From: Moraxella equi
GTDB lineage: Bacteria > Pseudomonadota > Gammaproteobacteria > Pseudomonadales > Moraxellaceae
Direction of reading: 5' to 3'
Length of the DNA: 33,051 nucleotides
Assembly: GCF_002027555.1 (NCBI RefSeq)
Contig: NZ_MXAP01000010.1
Span: 1 to 33,051, forward strand
Below the pieces are notes generated by a model. The model ran no database searches and had not been told where the DNA came from. It worked only from the letters and a program-made list of their open reading frames with translations. Numbering within the stretch: the first letter of the stretch is position 1; each line of letters starts with the position of its first letter. A program made the position numbers and the translations under genes. Positions 8,385-16,251 of this stretch are shown here, piece by piece.

Positions 8385-9074
8385 TTAAACCAACCCCAAC
8401 ACCAACCGCCTCAATTCATCAGGCGTATCCACCACCTTATCCGCCCCCCACTCATGGGGATTTTCATCAGGGACGATATAGCCAAACCCCACCGCCACCG
8501 TCATCATGCCAGATGCTCGCCCTGCCTGTATGTCTCTGATGTGGTCGCCCACATAAATGCAATTTTTGGGGTCTATGTTTAGCTTTTTGCACGCCAAAAA
8601 CATCGGCTCTGGGTCGGGTTTGGTGTTTGCCACATCATCAGGGCAAACAAGCACCGCACAGCGTTTGGCTAGGTCTAATTTATCCAGAAGCTGTTCTGCT
8701 AAATATCTAGGTTTGTTGGTAACAATGCCCCACGCCACGCCTTTATTTTCTAAGGTGTCAAGTAGACTGTCCAAGCCGTCAAACAGTCGGCTATCCACAC
8801 AAATGTCCTGCTCGTACAAATCCAAAAACTCTTGACGATAGGCAAGCATTCGCTCATCCGTGTCCGCCACGTTCATGAGCTCATCGCCAAACATCAAACG
8901 CACCATTGCCCTAGCCCCTGCCGAGACCTGCTCACGAATGGCGGTATCAGTGGGGCAAGGGTGATTGTGCTTGGCACACATGAGCTTGATGATACGGATA
9001 AAATCAGGGGCGGTGTCGATGAGCGTGCCGTCTAAGTCAAATAAAACCGCATTTAGCTTTGTTGTGCTTGTCAT
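8385..9074 (-). CDS. mupP: HAD phosphatase, MupP or phosphoglycolate phosphatase type
   Basis: Cytoplasmic HAD-superfamily phosphatase of 229 residues. Motif I is LFDLDGTLIDT with the nucleophile Asp, motif II is IVTNKP, and motifs III/IV are seen in KPDPEPMFLAC and YVGDHIRDIQAGRASGM. In Pseudomonas the gene in this position, directly after ubiG, is mupP, which dephosphorylates MurNAc-6-phosphate in the peptidoglycan-recycling route. Many genomes label the same gene gph. The symbol is inferred from context. The ATG at 9074 is chosen because it lies one base after the ubiG stop; the open frame extends 12 codons into ubiG. Translational coupling to ubiG is likely. Confidence 0.8.
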   Translation of the reverse strand: MTSTTKLNAVLFDLDGTLIDTAPDFIRIIKLMCAKHNHPCPTDTAIREQVSAGARAMVRLMFGDELMNVADTDERMLAYRQEFLDLYEQDICVDSRLFDGLDSLLDTLENKGVAWGIVTNKPRYLAEQLLDKLDLAKRCAVLVCPDDVANTKPDPEPMFLACKKLNIDPKNCIYVGDHIRDIQAGRASGMMTVAVGFGYIVPDENPHEWGADKVVDTPDELRRLVLGLV

Positions 9075-9075
9075 G

Positions 9076-9834
9076 TCAGCCCACCGCCTTTGGGCTTTGA
9101 CCCTTGACAAACGACATCATGTAGTTTACGTCCACATTACTGTCGGAGAGCCAAAACCGCTTGTTTAAGGGGTTGTAGTGTAGCCCTGTCATGTTATCAC
9201 GGGCAAATCCTGCCCTGATAGCCATGTCATCAAGCTCGGCAGGCGTGATGAATTTGTTAAAATCGTGCGTGCCTTTATCCACAAGGCGTAGCACATACTC
9301 CGCCCCCACAATGGCAAATAGGTAGGATTTGGGGTTACGGTTAATCGTGGACGTTACAAACACGCCATTGGGCTTTAATAAGGCAAAGCACGCACGCACA
9401 ATCGCAGACGGGTCAGGGACGTGTTCTAACATCTCCATGCACGTTACGACGTCATACATCCCCGCCTGCTCGCTAGCAAGCTCTTCTATCGCCACACAGC
9501 GAAAGGCGAGCGTGTCGGTCATGCCTGTCCGCTCGGCATGAATCTGCCCTGCTTGCAGGTTTTGCTCCCCCAAATCCACACCCAGCACGTCCGCCCCACG
9601 CACCGCCATAGAATGCGACAAAATACCGCCACCACAGCCCACGTCCAGCACCTTTTTGCCGTTTAATCTTGAGCCAAAAAAGGCGCACGTTTGGTCTTCT
9701 ATCCAGTCAAGGCGTAAGGGGTTAATGTCGTGCAAGGACTTAAACGCCCCTTGTCTGTCCCACCATTCATCGGCAAGGCGGGTGAATTTGCCAATTTCAT
9801 CAAAGTCGGCATTGTGGGCGGTGTGTGCGGTCAT
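9076..9834 (-). CDS. ubiG: Ubiquinone biosynthesis O-methyltransferase UbiG
   Basis: S-adenosylmethionine-dependent enzyme (252 residues) that performs the two O-methylations in ubiquinone biosynthesis. The start FDEIGKFTRLADEWWD is typical for UbiG, as is the SAM-binding motif I, VLDVGCGGGILS (about residues 62-73). The downstream acidic GVDLGE, MEMLEHVPDP and the DFNKFITP segment (HDFNKF) also match. It is the first gene of a ubiG-mupP unit, and yciK may once have been part of it. The ATG at 9834 agrees with the family length (about 240). Confidence 0.94.
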   Translation of the reverse strand: MTAHTAHNADFDEIGKFTRLADEWWDRQGAFKSLHDINPLRLDWIEDQTCAFFGSRLNGKKVLDVGCGGGILSHSMAVRGADVLGVDLGEQNLQAGQIHAERTGMTDTLAFRCVAIEELASEQAGMYDVVTCMEMLEHVPDPSAIVRACFALLKPNGVFVTSTINRNPKSYLFAIVGAEYVLRLVDKGTHDFNKFITPAELDDMAIRAGFARDNMTGLHYNPLNKRFWLSDSNVDVNYMMSFVKGQSPKAVG

Positions 9835-10116
9835 GAGCTATCCCAAGTGATAAATTGGCTTATCTTACCATTTTTAGCGATTTTTAACCACTTTTTCCCT
9901 TGCTTTTCATACAGATTTTGGCAAATTTTGTGTTGTTCATTTAAAAATGCTTAAATTTTAGGCAGATTTCATAAAAATTTACATAATACAACGTTTGATT
10001 AAGAATTCTATTACCCAATTTTGGCAAAAATAAGTTAAACTATGCGATATTTTTATTTACCCATATTTGGTTTTACCAAAACGATTTGTTGGCACTGTGC
10101 CAATCTAGGATTTTTT

Positions 10117-10734
10117 ATGAAAAACACCCTTAAATTCACCGCCCTTGCGTTAGCGGTTGGTCTATCTGGCATGGCTCATGCCAATTTTGTTGAAGGTCAA
10201 GACTACAAAGTCCTGCCTAATCCTGAGAAAATCGCCGGCGACGTCATCGTGGTGCGTGAGTTCTTTTGGTATGGTTGTCCGCATTGTTACAGCTTAGAGC
10301 CACACATGCAAAAATGGGCAAAAACCCGTGCCAAAGACGTGGCGTTTTTCCGCACGCCTGCCGCCATGAACCCTGTGTGGGAAGTGCCTGCCCGTGGTTT
10401 TTATGCCGCCCAAATTATGGGTTATGAAGAAAAAACCCACCAAGCTCTATTTGATGCCATCCACAAGGACGGCAAACGTGTGGACAAATCCAAAGAGACT
10501 CTTGCCGACTGGTATGCCACCCAAGGCGTGGACAAAACCAAGTTTAACACCACTTACGACTCATTTGCCGTTACCACCAAACTAGAACGCTCAAAAGCAG
10601 GGGCGAAAAACTATCAGCTTACTGGCGTGCCTGCCGTTGTCGTACATGGCAAATATGTGGTTGCAGGCGATGGTGCCAAAGTTACCCAAGTGGTTGATTT
10701 TCTTATCAATAAAGTGCGTGAAGAGAAAAAATAA
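10117..10734 (+). CDS. dsbA: Thiol:disulfide interchange protein DsbA
   Basis: Periplasmic oxidase that introduces disulfides into exported proteins and is re-oxidised by DsbB. From the ATG at 10117 the product has 205 residues, with a signal peptide ending AHA-N (residues 1-22), the active site CPHC at residues 54-57 within FFWYGCPHCYSLEPH, and the cis-proline loop TGVPAVVV near residue 180. The frame remains open for 25 more codons upstream (ATG at 10042), but that would put the signal peptide inside the protein, so the shorter start with its AGGA site is preferred. Stands alone, followed by a hairpin. Confidence 0.93.
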   Translation: MKNTLKFTALALAVGLSGMAHANFVEGQDYKVLPNPEKIAGDVIVVREFFWYGCPHCYSLEPHMQKWAKTRAKDVAFFRTPAAMNPVWEVPARGFYAAQIMGYEEKTHQALFDAIHKDGKRVDKSKETLADWYATQGVDKTKFNTTYDSFAVTTKLERSKAGAKNYQLTGVPAVVVHGKYVVAGDGAKVTQVVDFLINKVREEKK

Positions 10735-10750
10735 TCAGCTCGCTCATACA

Positions 10751-10780
10751 GTTCGTGCCATGATTGGTGCGGACTTTTTT
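10751..10780 (+). terminator. Terminator after dsbA
   Basis: GTTCGTGCC / GGTGCGGAC can pair over nine positions with G-U wobbles around a six-base loop, followed by six T. It begins 16 bases after the dsbA stop. Confidence 0.6.
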
Positions 10781-10800
10781 GTGTCTTTTTATCATCGTTT

Positions 10801-10867
10801 AACTTCAAAATACACCACCAAAAGGCGTGGAAAGCACGCTCCCACAAAGGTATTTTTCAATATTTAG
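10801..10867. repeat. Dispersed MITE-like repeat, family 1, partial copy E
   Basis: The left end AACTTCAAAATACACCACC and the central GGCGTGGAAAGCACGC match the copy at 8180, but the right end is degraded. It lies between dsbA and yigZ. Confidence 0.5.
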
Positions 10868-10899
10868 CATTGGTGCAAATTGGGGTTAATTTACTATAA

Positions 10900-11496
10900 T
10901 TACTCCTCCCTTAAAAGCTCGCCAAACACCCCCAAACTCTCTCCAAACTCGTCCACCTTTTCGCTGTCTAGCTCCACGCTCATCACGACATTGTGGGCAT
11001 AGTCCGCTCCCAAAATCTCGCCACCAGCCTGCCCGACCAAATAGCGTATTTGGGCTTCGTGGGCGAAGGTGGTGGCGACTTCGAGCTGTGATTTTGGTAC
11101 AAATGGCACAAGCTCCATCTTGTCCACCACCATCTGTGTGGTGGTAGCGTAAGCTCGTGTCAGCCCGCCTGCTCCCAGTTTTATCCCACCAAAATAGCGT
11201 ACCACCACCACAAGCACATTGCCAATTGCCTTATGCTGTAAGACATTTAAAATCGGTCTGCCTGCCGTGCCGTTTGGTTCGCCGTCATCGTCAAAACCTG
11301 CGTGCGTGGTGTTGTGTGGGTCGCCCAAAATATAGGCAACACAATGATGACGAGCGTCAGGGTATCTCTCACGCAACTGTTCCACGTGAAACATCACTTC
11401 ATCTTTATGGCTAATGGGATAAGCAAAGGCGAGAAATTCGCTTTTTTTGATTTCATAAACCGCTTGGCAAGGGGCGGATAAGGTGGCGTAGGTCAT
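10900..11496 (-). CDS. yigZ: YigZ/IMPACT family protein
   Basis: A cytoplasmic protein of 198 residues in the IMPACT family (UPF0029), whose eukaryotic relatives regulate translation through GCN1. The bacterial role is not established. Diagnostic motifs are ARHHCVAYILG, DDGEPNGTAGRPIL and VVVRYFGGIKLGAGGL (residues about 45-120). A C-terminal DUF1949-like domain follows. The ATG at 11496 shares its A with the TGA of the upstream ywqG gene (TGATG), giving strong evidence for this start over the TTG at 11511 and suggesting coupled translation. Confidence 0.9.
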   Translation of the reverse strand: MTYATLSAPCQAVYEIKKSEFLAFAYPISHKDEVMFHVEQLRERYPDARHHCVAYILGDPHNTTHAGFDDDGEPNGTAGRPILNVLQHKAIGNVLVVVVRYFGGIKLGAGGLTRAYATTTQMVVDKMELVPFVPKSQLEVATTFAHEAQIRYLVGQAGGEILGADYAHNVVMSVELDSEKVDEFGESLGVFGELLREE

Positions 11497-12281
11497 CAAC
11501 AGCAATCCCAATAAAATTTCACCCGACTAAAATCGCCCTTTGCCAAATCATCAGGGTGGATAAAAAAGTTACCCACACCACCATCCCCCCACATAATCCC
11601 ATAACCGTCCACATCATCGGTATCTAATTGAAATAACAAGACATAATCCTGTGGCACATCGCCATTTTGATAGGCTCTGGGGTCGCTTTGAGTAAAGTAG
11701 GGATAACCTAGCAAATGATGTCCTGCACTGTTAAAAATAGGTAAGTCATAAATTTTATCGCCAAGTTCGTCAAGCTCTTGCTCGGACAAAGTATGATTGG
11801 CAAAAATCACATCAAAAACCTTGTCTTCTGTAAAACTGATGGCGGACTCGGTCAGTGTAAAAGTGGGGGCAAATGCCACTACATCAAAAAATGGCAAATC
11901 ATCGGTATCAACCCCCAGCCCATCAAAATCTTGCCAAAGAGCGGTGTCATCTTGAATGACTTCGTCAAAATACAGCACCTTACCATCATCAAAATTAGTA
12001 AAAAACACCAACATTCCTGTTTTGGGCAAATGGTCATTGGCGGGCAAATCTGCCAAATTAAACTGTGCCAAAAAACCAAGCGGTCTGCCGTATTTATCGG
12101 TTGGATAATCCACATTCTTTGGCAAATAAGGCTGATTGCCACCAATTTTACTCGCCCACAAAGGCAACCCATCAGCCACACGCAATGCGATGTTAATCAC
12201 GGGTTTGGCACTTGCCAAAATGTTGGCTTTAAATGGCAAAAACTCGGTAGGCAATTCATCAATGAGTGTGTGCAAAGTCAT
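11496..12281 (-). CDS. YwqG family (DUF1963) protein
   Basis: A soluble protein of 261 residues of the YwqG/DUF1963 family, with no assigned biochemical function. Family features are the SKIGGNQPYLP segment (residues about 44-54), GFLAQFNLADLP (about 70-81), and the closing GYGIMWGDGGVGNFFI (about 226-241). There is no signal peptide or membrane segment. A good AGGAG ribosome-binding site precedes the ATG. It is the first gene of a two-gene unit with yigZ, which it overlaps by one base. Confidence 0.85.
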   Translation of the reverse strand: MTLHTLIDELPTEFLPFKANILASAKPVINIALRVADGLPLWASKIGGNQPYLPKNVDYPTDKYGRPLGFLAQFNLADLPANDHLPKTGMLVFFTNFDDGKVLYFDEVIQDDTALWQDFDGLGVDTDDLPFFDVVAFAPTFTLTESAISFTEDKVFDVIFANHTLSEQELDELGDKIYDLPIFNSAGHHLLGYPYFTQSDPRAYQNGDVPQDYVLLFQLDTDDVDGYGIMWGDGGVGNFFIHPDDLAKGDFSRVKFYWDCC

Positions 12282-12352
12282 TGTTGCTCCTTATGAAATT
12301 ATCAAATTTGTGTTAGAATTATACCATTTTTAACAGATGAATAAAGGCAAAT

Positions 12353-13054
12353 ATGCGACTAGACAAATTTTTAAGTAAAGCCACCGAATTATCCCGTAAA
12401 GATGCCAAAAAAATCCTGCATGCAGGCGAGATTACCGTAAACGATGAAGTCATCAAAGACGGTAGCGTGCATATCAATGCCGATGATGACGTGCTGTGGG
12501 CAGGCGAGCCGTTGTCGGCGGCGGACGGTAGCCGTTATATTTTGCTCTATAAGCCAGACGGCTTTGAATGCACCCTAAAAGCCAAAGAATACCCCATTGT
12601 TACCGAGCTGATTGCCGTGCCAGAAGTGGCAAGCTTGCGGATTGCAGGACGGCTTGACGTGGACACCACAGGAGCGTTACTTCTATCCGATGACGGAACG
12701 TGGCTACACCGAGTTACCAGTCCCAAGCGTCATCAGCCCAAACGCTATGAGATTACGCTTGCCGACCCGATGACCCCAGACGAGCAAGCCTATGCCATAA
12801 AACAAGTGGCAAACGGCATTTTGTTAGAAGGTGATACCGAAAAAACCCGCCCTGCCGAGTTGTTATTTACAGATGAGACGCACGCCACGCTTATCTTGAC
12901 CGAAGGTAAATATCATCAGGTCAAACGCATGATGGCGTATTTTGGCAATAAAGTTACCCACCTACACCGAGCAAGCATTGGCAATATTACCCTTGAGGGA
13001 CTTGAAAAGGGAGAATGTCGCTTTTTGAGTGATGATGAGATTGGGCAGTTTTGA
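12353..13054 (+). CDS. rsuA: 16S rRNA pseudouridine(516) synthase RsuA
   Basis: Isomerises U516 of 16S rRNA to pseudouridine during small-subunit assembly. The 233-residue protein has an N-terminal S4 RNA-binding domain (MRLDKFLSKATELSRKDAKK, about residues 1-60) and a catalytic RsuA/RluB-type domain with the GRLDVDTTGALLLSDDG motif (about 101-117) containing the catalytic Asp. The EGKYHQVKRMMAYFGNKV motif (residues about 184-201) is also typical. RluB/RluE-type paralogues are the alternative, but the compact length and motif favour RsuA. Divergent from ywqG across 71 bases. Confidence 0.88.
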   Translation: MRLDKFLSKATELSRKDAKKILHAGEITVNDEVIKDGSVHINADDDVLWAGEPLSAADGSRYILLYKPDGFECTLKAKEYPIVTELIAVPEVASLRIAGRLDVDTTGALLLSDDGTWLHRVTSPKRHQPKRYEITLADPMTPDEQAYAIKQVANGILLEGDTEKTRPAELLFTDETHATLILTEGKYHQVKRMMAYFGNKVTHLHRASIGNITLEGLEKGECRFLSDDEIGQF

Positions 13055-13071
13055 TTAATTTGGGCGGATTA

Positions 13072-13098
13072 GTGTGTTTATTTGAGCAATAAATACAC
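13072..13098 (+). terminator. Hairpin after rsuA, possible terminator
   Basis: GTGTGTTTATT / AATAAATACAC forms an 11-base-pair stem with one G-U pair and a short loop, 17 bases after the rsuA stop. The T-rich tract is weak and delayed, so termination is uncertain. Confidence 0.4.
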
Positions 13099-13232
13099 CT
13101 CTCCAATTTTTATGGATTTTTGCCAATCATACTTTACTGCCCAACCCTGTCAGATTGTGGGGAAGTTGTAAACGGCTCTCGCTCGCTTAGATTTTGGGGT
13201 ATAATCTATGCCAAATCATTTTGGGATAAACC

Positions 13233-14237
13233 ATGAAAACATTTAGCACGTTACTTACCCTAAGCCTTGCCATTATAACTGCCACCATCAGTCTGCCAAG
13301 CACCGCCCAGACACCTACCCCCATTACCGCAAGTGACAACCAACTCATCAAACAAACTCTACGCCAAATCGGACTTGCCACACCCGTTCGCACCATCACC
13401 CCGACAGGCATTGGCGAGCTTTTGATGGTAACGCTGACCACGGGCGAGAGTCTGCTTATCACGCCTGATGCTCGCTATGTGATTAACGCCACCGCCGAGC
13501 CAAACCCCAGCACCATTCACGCCATCGACCCTGCCATCATGAGCGATAAGCCCACAGGCACCCCGATAGGTGAAGACCATAAAATCGCCCTGCTTGCCAA
13601 CATGAACGCCCTGCCCCTAGTCACCCCTGACACCATGTTTTTTCACACGAGTATCAAGGGCTTGCTTTGGGCGGTTGCCCAAAATGGCACACCATTTTTG
13701 GTCAGTGCAGACGCTCATTATGTCATCGGGGGTGATGTCAGCGTGATTGCCAACGGCAAACTTGGCGGACTTGACACCGCCTTTGAGACCGCCAAAAACC
13801 GCCACACGCTTGCCACCTTAGACCCTGCCAACCTAACCATCTATCCTGCCAAAGACGAGCGAGCGGTCGTCTATGTCGCCACCGACATCAACTGTCCCTA
13901 CTGCAAGATACTTCACAAAAACATTCCCAATCTTACCGCCAAAGGCATTACCGTCAAAGTCATCGGCTATCCTGTCTATGATGAGTCGCCTAAGCCCATG
14001 CGACAAATCTGGTGCGAGCGTGATAACGCCAAGCGTGCCAAGCTCCTAGACCTTGCCATGAAAGGGGTCAAGGCAGGCAACCAATGCGGTAATGACGACA
14101 ACCATCTGTCATCCAACATCGCCAAAGTCCGCCCCCTTGCCATCATCGCCACCCCTGCCGTCTATGGCGAAAATGGCGAGTTGTTTGAAGGCAACGTGGC
14201 AAATGATGAATTGGTCAAATTTTTGATGGCAAAGTAG
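13233..14237 (+). CDS. DsbC-like protein with duplicated N-terminal domain
   Basis: Periplasmic thiol-disulfide isomerase-like protein of 334 residues, about 100 longer than E. coli DsbC (236). A signal peptide (residues 1-25, ending STAQ) is followed by two similar blocks, about 37-101 and 112-185. Each has a LLMVT..TGESLLITPDARYVI-like strand pair typical of the DsbC N-terminal dimerisation domain (second: LLWAVAQNGTPFLVSADAHYVI). The thioredoxin-fold domain carries CPYC at 221-224, cis-Pro at 308 and two further cysteines, 261 and 285, like the structural disulfide of DsbC. Expected to correct wrong disulfides made by DsbA. Function is inferred from the C-terminal domain; the duplication is my reading. 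Confidence 0.82.
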   Translation: MKTFSTLLTLSLAIITATISLPSTAQTPTPITASDNQLIKQTLRQIGLATPVRTITPTGIGELLMVTLTTGESLLITPDARYVINATAEPNPSTIHAIDPAIMSDKPTGTPIGEDHKIALLANMNALPLVTPDTMFFHTSIKGLLWAVAQNGTPFLVSADAHYVIGGDVSVIANGKLGGLDTAFETAKNRHTLATLDPANLTIYPAKDERAVVYVATDINCPYCKILHKNIPNLTAKGITVKVIGYPVYDESPKPMRQIWCERDNAKRAKLLDLAMKGVKAGNQCGNDDNHLSSNIAKVRPLAIIATPAVYGENGELFEGNVANDELVKFLMAK

Positions 14238-14504
14238 GGCGTGCCTGCCCTTTATAACACTATTTACAATATAGAAATATTTTAGAAATAAATAAACTGT
14301 TTTTGCATGAAAAATGGCTATCCGACCACTTAATTTTAAAAGTTAAGTTAAAATTTTAAAAATTTATCTGATTGAAGTGGTCGGATTGTTTTTCTTCCTT
14401 CGTCAAAAGCTCGTTTGATAGAACGACTATCAAATCTCACTTTTTCCTTGAAAAACGGGCGATTTTTCGTGATTTTCATTGCAAATACAAAAAGCAGGCA
14501 CGCC
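14238..14504. repeat. Intergenic repeat region with 11-bp inverted ends and family 2 element, copy A
   Basis: GGCGTGCCTGC (14238-14248) and its exact reverse complement GCAGGCACGCC (14494-14504) bound the gap. Inside are a long hairpin, CCGACCACTT (14322-14331) / AAGTGGTCGG (14375-14384), and a second one, TTTGATAG / CTATCAAA (14414-14421, 14427-14434). The ATGGCTATC...GACCACTT...GGTCGGATTGTTTTTC...GATAGAA order recurs at 27369-27640. No coding potential is seen. Confidence 0.65.
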
Positions 14505-14514
14505 TAGTATTGTC

Positions 14515-14543
14515 TTGACAAATATTTTTAAAATCGCTATATT
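14515..14543 (+). promoter_or_regulatory. Sigma-70 promoter for rraA
   Basis: A consensus -35 TTGACA (14515-14520), a 17-base spacer and TATATT (14538-14543) precede an AAGGA ribosome-binding site and the rraA ATG at 14570. This is the strongest-looking promoter in the window. Confidence 0.75.
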
Positions 14544-14569
14544 AAAAATCATTTTTTAAGGACAAAACC

Positions 14570-15070
14570 ATGACTCACTTCATCACCTGCGACTTACTGG
14601 ACGACAACGAAGACAAAACCATTCACGTCATACCACCCATGATAGACGGCAAATCGTTCAAGCACTATGGCGGTATCACAACCTTTGGCGGGCAAGCCGT
14701 TACGGTCAAATGCTTGGAAGATAACTCTCGTGTCAAAGAACTGCTTGCCACAGACGGACAAGGCAAAATCCTAGTCGTGGACGGTGGTGCGTCCCTACGC
14801 TGTGCGTTAATGGGCGACATGATTGCCAAATCGGCTGTGGATAACGGCTGGGCAGGGGTCATCATCTGTGGCTGTGTGCGAGACGTGGACGAGATTGCCA
14901 AGATGAGTCTTGGCGTGCTAGCCTTAGCAAGCACACCCAAAAAGAGCGTAAGAAAGGGCGTGGGCGAGACAGGTCTGGCGATTGTGATTGGTGGGGTGGT
15001 CGTCCATGACGGCGATTGGGTCTATGCCGATAATAATGGCGTGATTGTCGGTGGAGAAAGATTGGTTTAG
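14570..15070 (+). CDS. rraA: Ribonuclease E activity regulator RraA
   Basis: Cytoplasmic 166-residue protein of the RraA/MenG-like fold, which in E. coli binds RNase E and limits mRNA decay. Family motifs seen are the start THFITCDLLDDN, FGGQAVTVKC (residues about 43-52), ILVVDGGASLRCALMGDM (about 67-84) and the GVIICGCVRDVDEI loop (about 102-115). Related enzymes with the same fold are aldolases for 4-hydroxy-4-methyl-2-oxoglutarate, the main alternative. The gene has its own strong promoter and is followed by a GGGTTTT / AAAACCC hairpin (15098-15121). Confidence 0.88.
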   Translation: MTHFITCDLLDDNEDKTIHVIPPMIDGKSFKHYGGITTFGGQAVTVKCLEDNSRVKELLATDGQGKILVVDGGASLRCALMGDMIAKSAVDNGWAGVIICGCVRDVDEIAKMSLGVLALASTPKKSVRKGVGETGLAIVIGGVVVHDGDWVYADNNGVIVGGERLV

Positions 15071-15097
15071 GTTTGGGGTTGAATTGGGATTTGGGTT

Positions 15098-15173
15098 GGG
15101 TTTTAATTTAGCCCAAAACCCCATTTATCAATCCTAATTTAGGCAGATTATCAGGGTAAATCACATTTACCCT
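15098..15173 (+). terminator. Two hairpins after rraA
   Basis: GGGTTTT / AAAACCC (15098-15104, 15115-15121) and AGGGTAAA / TTTACCCT (15153-15160, 15166-15173) lie downstream of rraA. Neither has a clear T-run, so their role as terminators is tentative. Confidence 0.35.
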
Positions 15174-15229
15174 ATCTCAAAATATTCTTGGGCGAATATG
15201 ATTTGCCCCTACACGTCTTTTTATTTTTT

Positions 15230-15356
15230 GGTCTTAGTTCAAAAAGTATGCTACAAAGAAAACCGTTCGTGGCGAGCTTGGGAAACCTAACGGTTTTCCT
15301 ACCCGCAGGCAGGCTCAGGGCGAACGGAAAACCTAGTTTGGCATACTTTTTAGACC
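15230..15356. repeat. CGTTCG-type dispersed element, family 3, copy A
   Basis: An element of about 125 bp with terminal inverted repeats: GGTCT then AAAAAGTATGC (15241-15251) at one end, GCATACTTTTT (15341-15351) then AGACC at the other. Inside are inverted ACCGTTCG / CGAACGG blocks and GGCTCAGGG. Copies with related cores occur at 15858 and 22955. It lies just beyond the 3' end of the decayed toxin gene. Confidence 0.7.
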
Positions 15357-15362
15357 ACTACC

Positions 15363-15668
15363 TTATTTTTTCAAATCATCACTCCCTTGTCCGAGCAACC
15401 GATCTCGCCAGCCCCACTTGTCCGCCATCAGTCAAGCCTTGCACCACGCTGTCAAAATCGCCCTGCTTTCGGTTTTGACTCAGTTTAAATCTACCAATCA
15501 TCTCACCGACATCAACCGTCAAGCCCAAAATACCCTGTATCTTGTCCGTCAGATAGTCGGCAGGGGCGTGTCATGGATTAGAGTGTGCAATACGTCTATC
15601 AGCTCGCTTGATAACCCCAAAGCCTTCAAATCCTTGTCAAACTGGCGTGTGGTGATGATTTTTTTCAT
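15363..15668 (-). pseudogene. Decayed YafQ/RelE-type toxin gene
   Basis: The ATG at 15668 opens MKKIITTRQFDKDLKALG, followed by a LIDVLHTLIHDTPLP segment, which fits the start of type II YafQ/RelE mRNA-interferase toxins (usually about 90 residues). The frame stops at 15551-15549 after 39 codons. The remaining 180 bases up to a TAA at 15365-15363 keep the expected overall length (102 codons), but sense sequence is scattered between frames, so more than one shift must have occurred. Near the end an LAR then GSDDLKK pattern recalls the family's LxRxGSHSDLF ending. It lies just downstream of the antitoxin remnant, as expected for such a pair. Confidence 0.6.
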
Positions 15669-16086
15669 GGCACGTTATGATTTGGGGGGTGGTGTCGTAC
15701 GCCTTAACAAAATCGTCCAAGCTGTCATAGGTCAGCACATCGCCCTGCTCCAACTCGCTAATGGCATTTAGCAGTTTATCGGTGGGGATTTTGTCGTTTT
15801 TCGCCCAATCAAAGGACAAAGGGATAACCCCTGTTTTAATGACTTGATTGGCAAATACACTCTACAAAATGAAAAAGTACCACGGTTTCCGTTCGTGGTG
15901 AGCCTGTCGAACCATGACAAAAACCGACCCTTCGACAATCTCAGGGCGAACGGTTTCTGTAGTAAAATTCAATTTTGTTAGCTGTAATTTAAATGCTTGT
16001 GGCACAGTCAAGCCATATTCACCAACCACTTTGGCAAATTATTCTTTGGTGGTAGGGTCAAAACTCATGTTAAAATTATTGCTCAT
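15637..16086 (-). pseudogene. RelB/DinJ-type antitoxin gene, split by an inserted element
   Basis: The ATG at 16086 begins MSNNFNMSFDPTTKE, the ribbon-helix-helix start of RelB/DinJ antitoxins. A TAA stop follows at codon 16 (16041-16039). The frame then continues FAKVVGEYGLTVPQAFKL, is interrupted by a 127-bp element (15858-15984), and resumes FANQVIKTGVIPLSFDW to a stop at 15637. The IPLSFDW and LTYDSLDDF segments are typical of this antitoxin family. Removing the element with one flanking TA restores AFKLFANQV in frame. The antitoxin is thus doubly inactivated, by the stop codon and by the insertion. Confidence 0.75.
15858..15984. mobile_element. 127-bp MITE-like element (family 3, copy B) inserted in the antitoxin gene
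   Basis: The element is flanked by TA on both sides (15856-15857 and 15985-15986), and its excision with one TA reconstructs a continuous antitoxin frame. The ends are imperfect inverted repeats of about 38 bases: CACTCTACAAAATGAA at one end and, on the other strand, CAGCTAACAAAATTGAA, both running into CCGTTCG. The interior contains GTTCGTGGTGAGCCTGTCGA and the CTTCGACAATCTCAGGG block. It encodes no protein. A TA duplication with terminal inverted repeats suggests mobilisation by a Tc1/mariner (IS630)-type transposase encoded elsewhere; this is inference. Confidence 0.75.
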
Positions 16087-16201
16087 CGTTGTTTTTCCTT
16101 ATAAAACCAATGACAATCTAACGATTTTTCTTTATTTTAAAATGAAAACTGGCATAAATCAAGCCGTCTGTTTGATTTATGCCAAGCTGTAATGATTGGG
16201 C

Positions 16202-16233
16202 AAATGGTGCATAGTACGCACTCTACCATTTTG
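16202..16233 (-). terminator. Hairpin after psd
   Basis: AAATGGT / ACCATTT with an inner GTGC / GCAC pairing forms a hairpin 19 bases beyond the psd stop. There is no T-run after it on the minus strand, so termination is only likely. Confidence 0.4.
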
Positions 16234-16251
16234 GCAAATTTAACTGGTAAA

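Noticed and set aside
10042..10116. Upstream ATG start for dsbA
   Set aside because: It would add 25 residues before a complete signal peptide and has no ribosome-binding site.
15188..15771. Two plus-strand open frames of 96 and 117 codons
   Set aside because: They run across the family 3 repeat and antisense to the toxin remnant, which has recognisable start and context on the minus strand.
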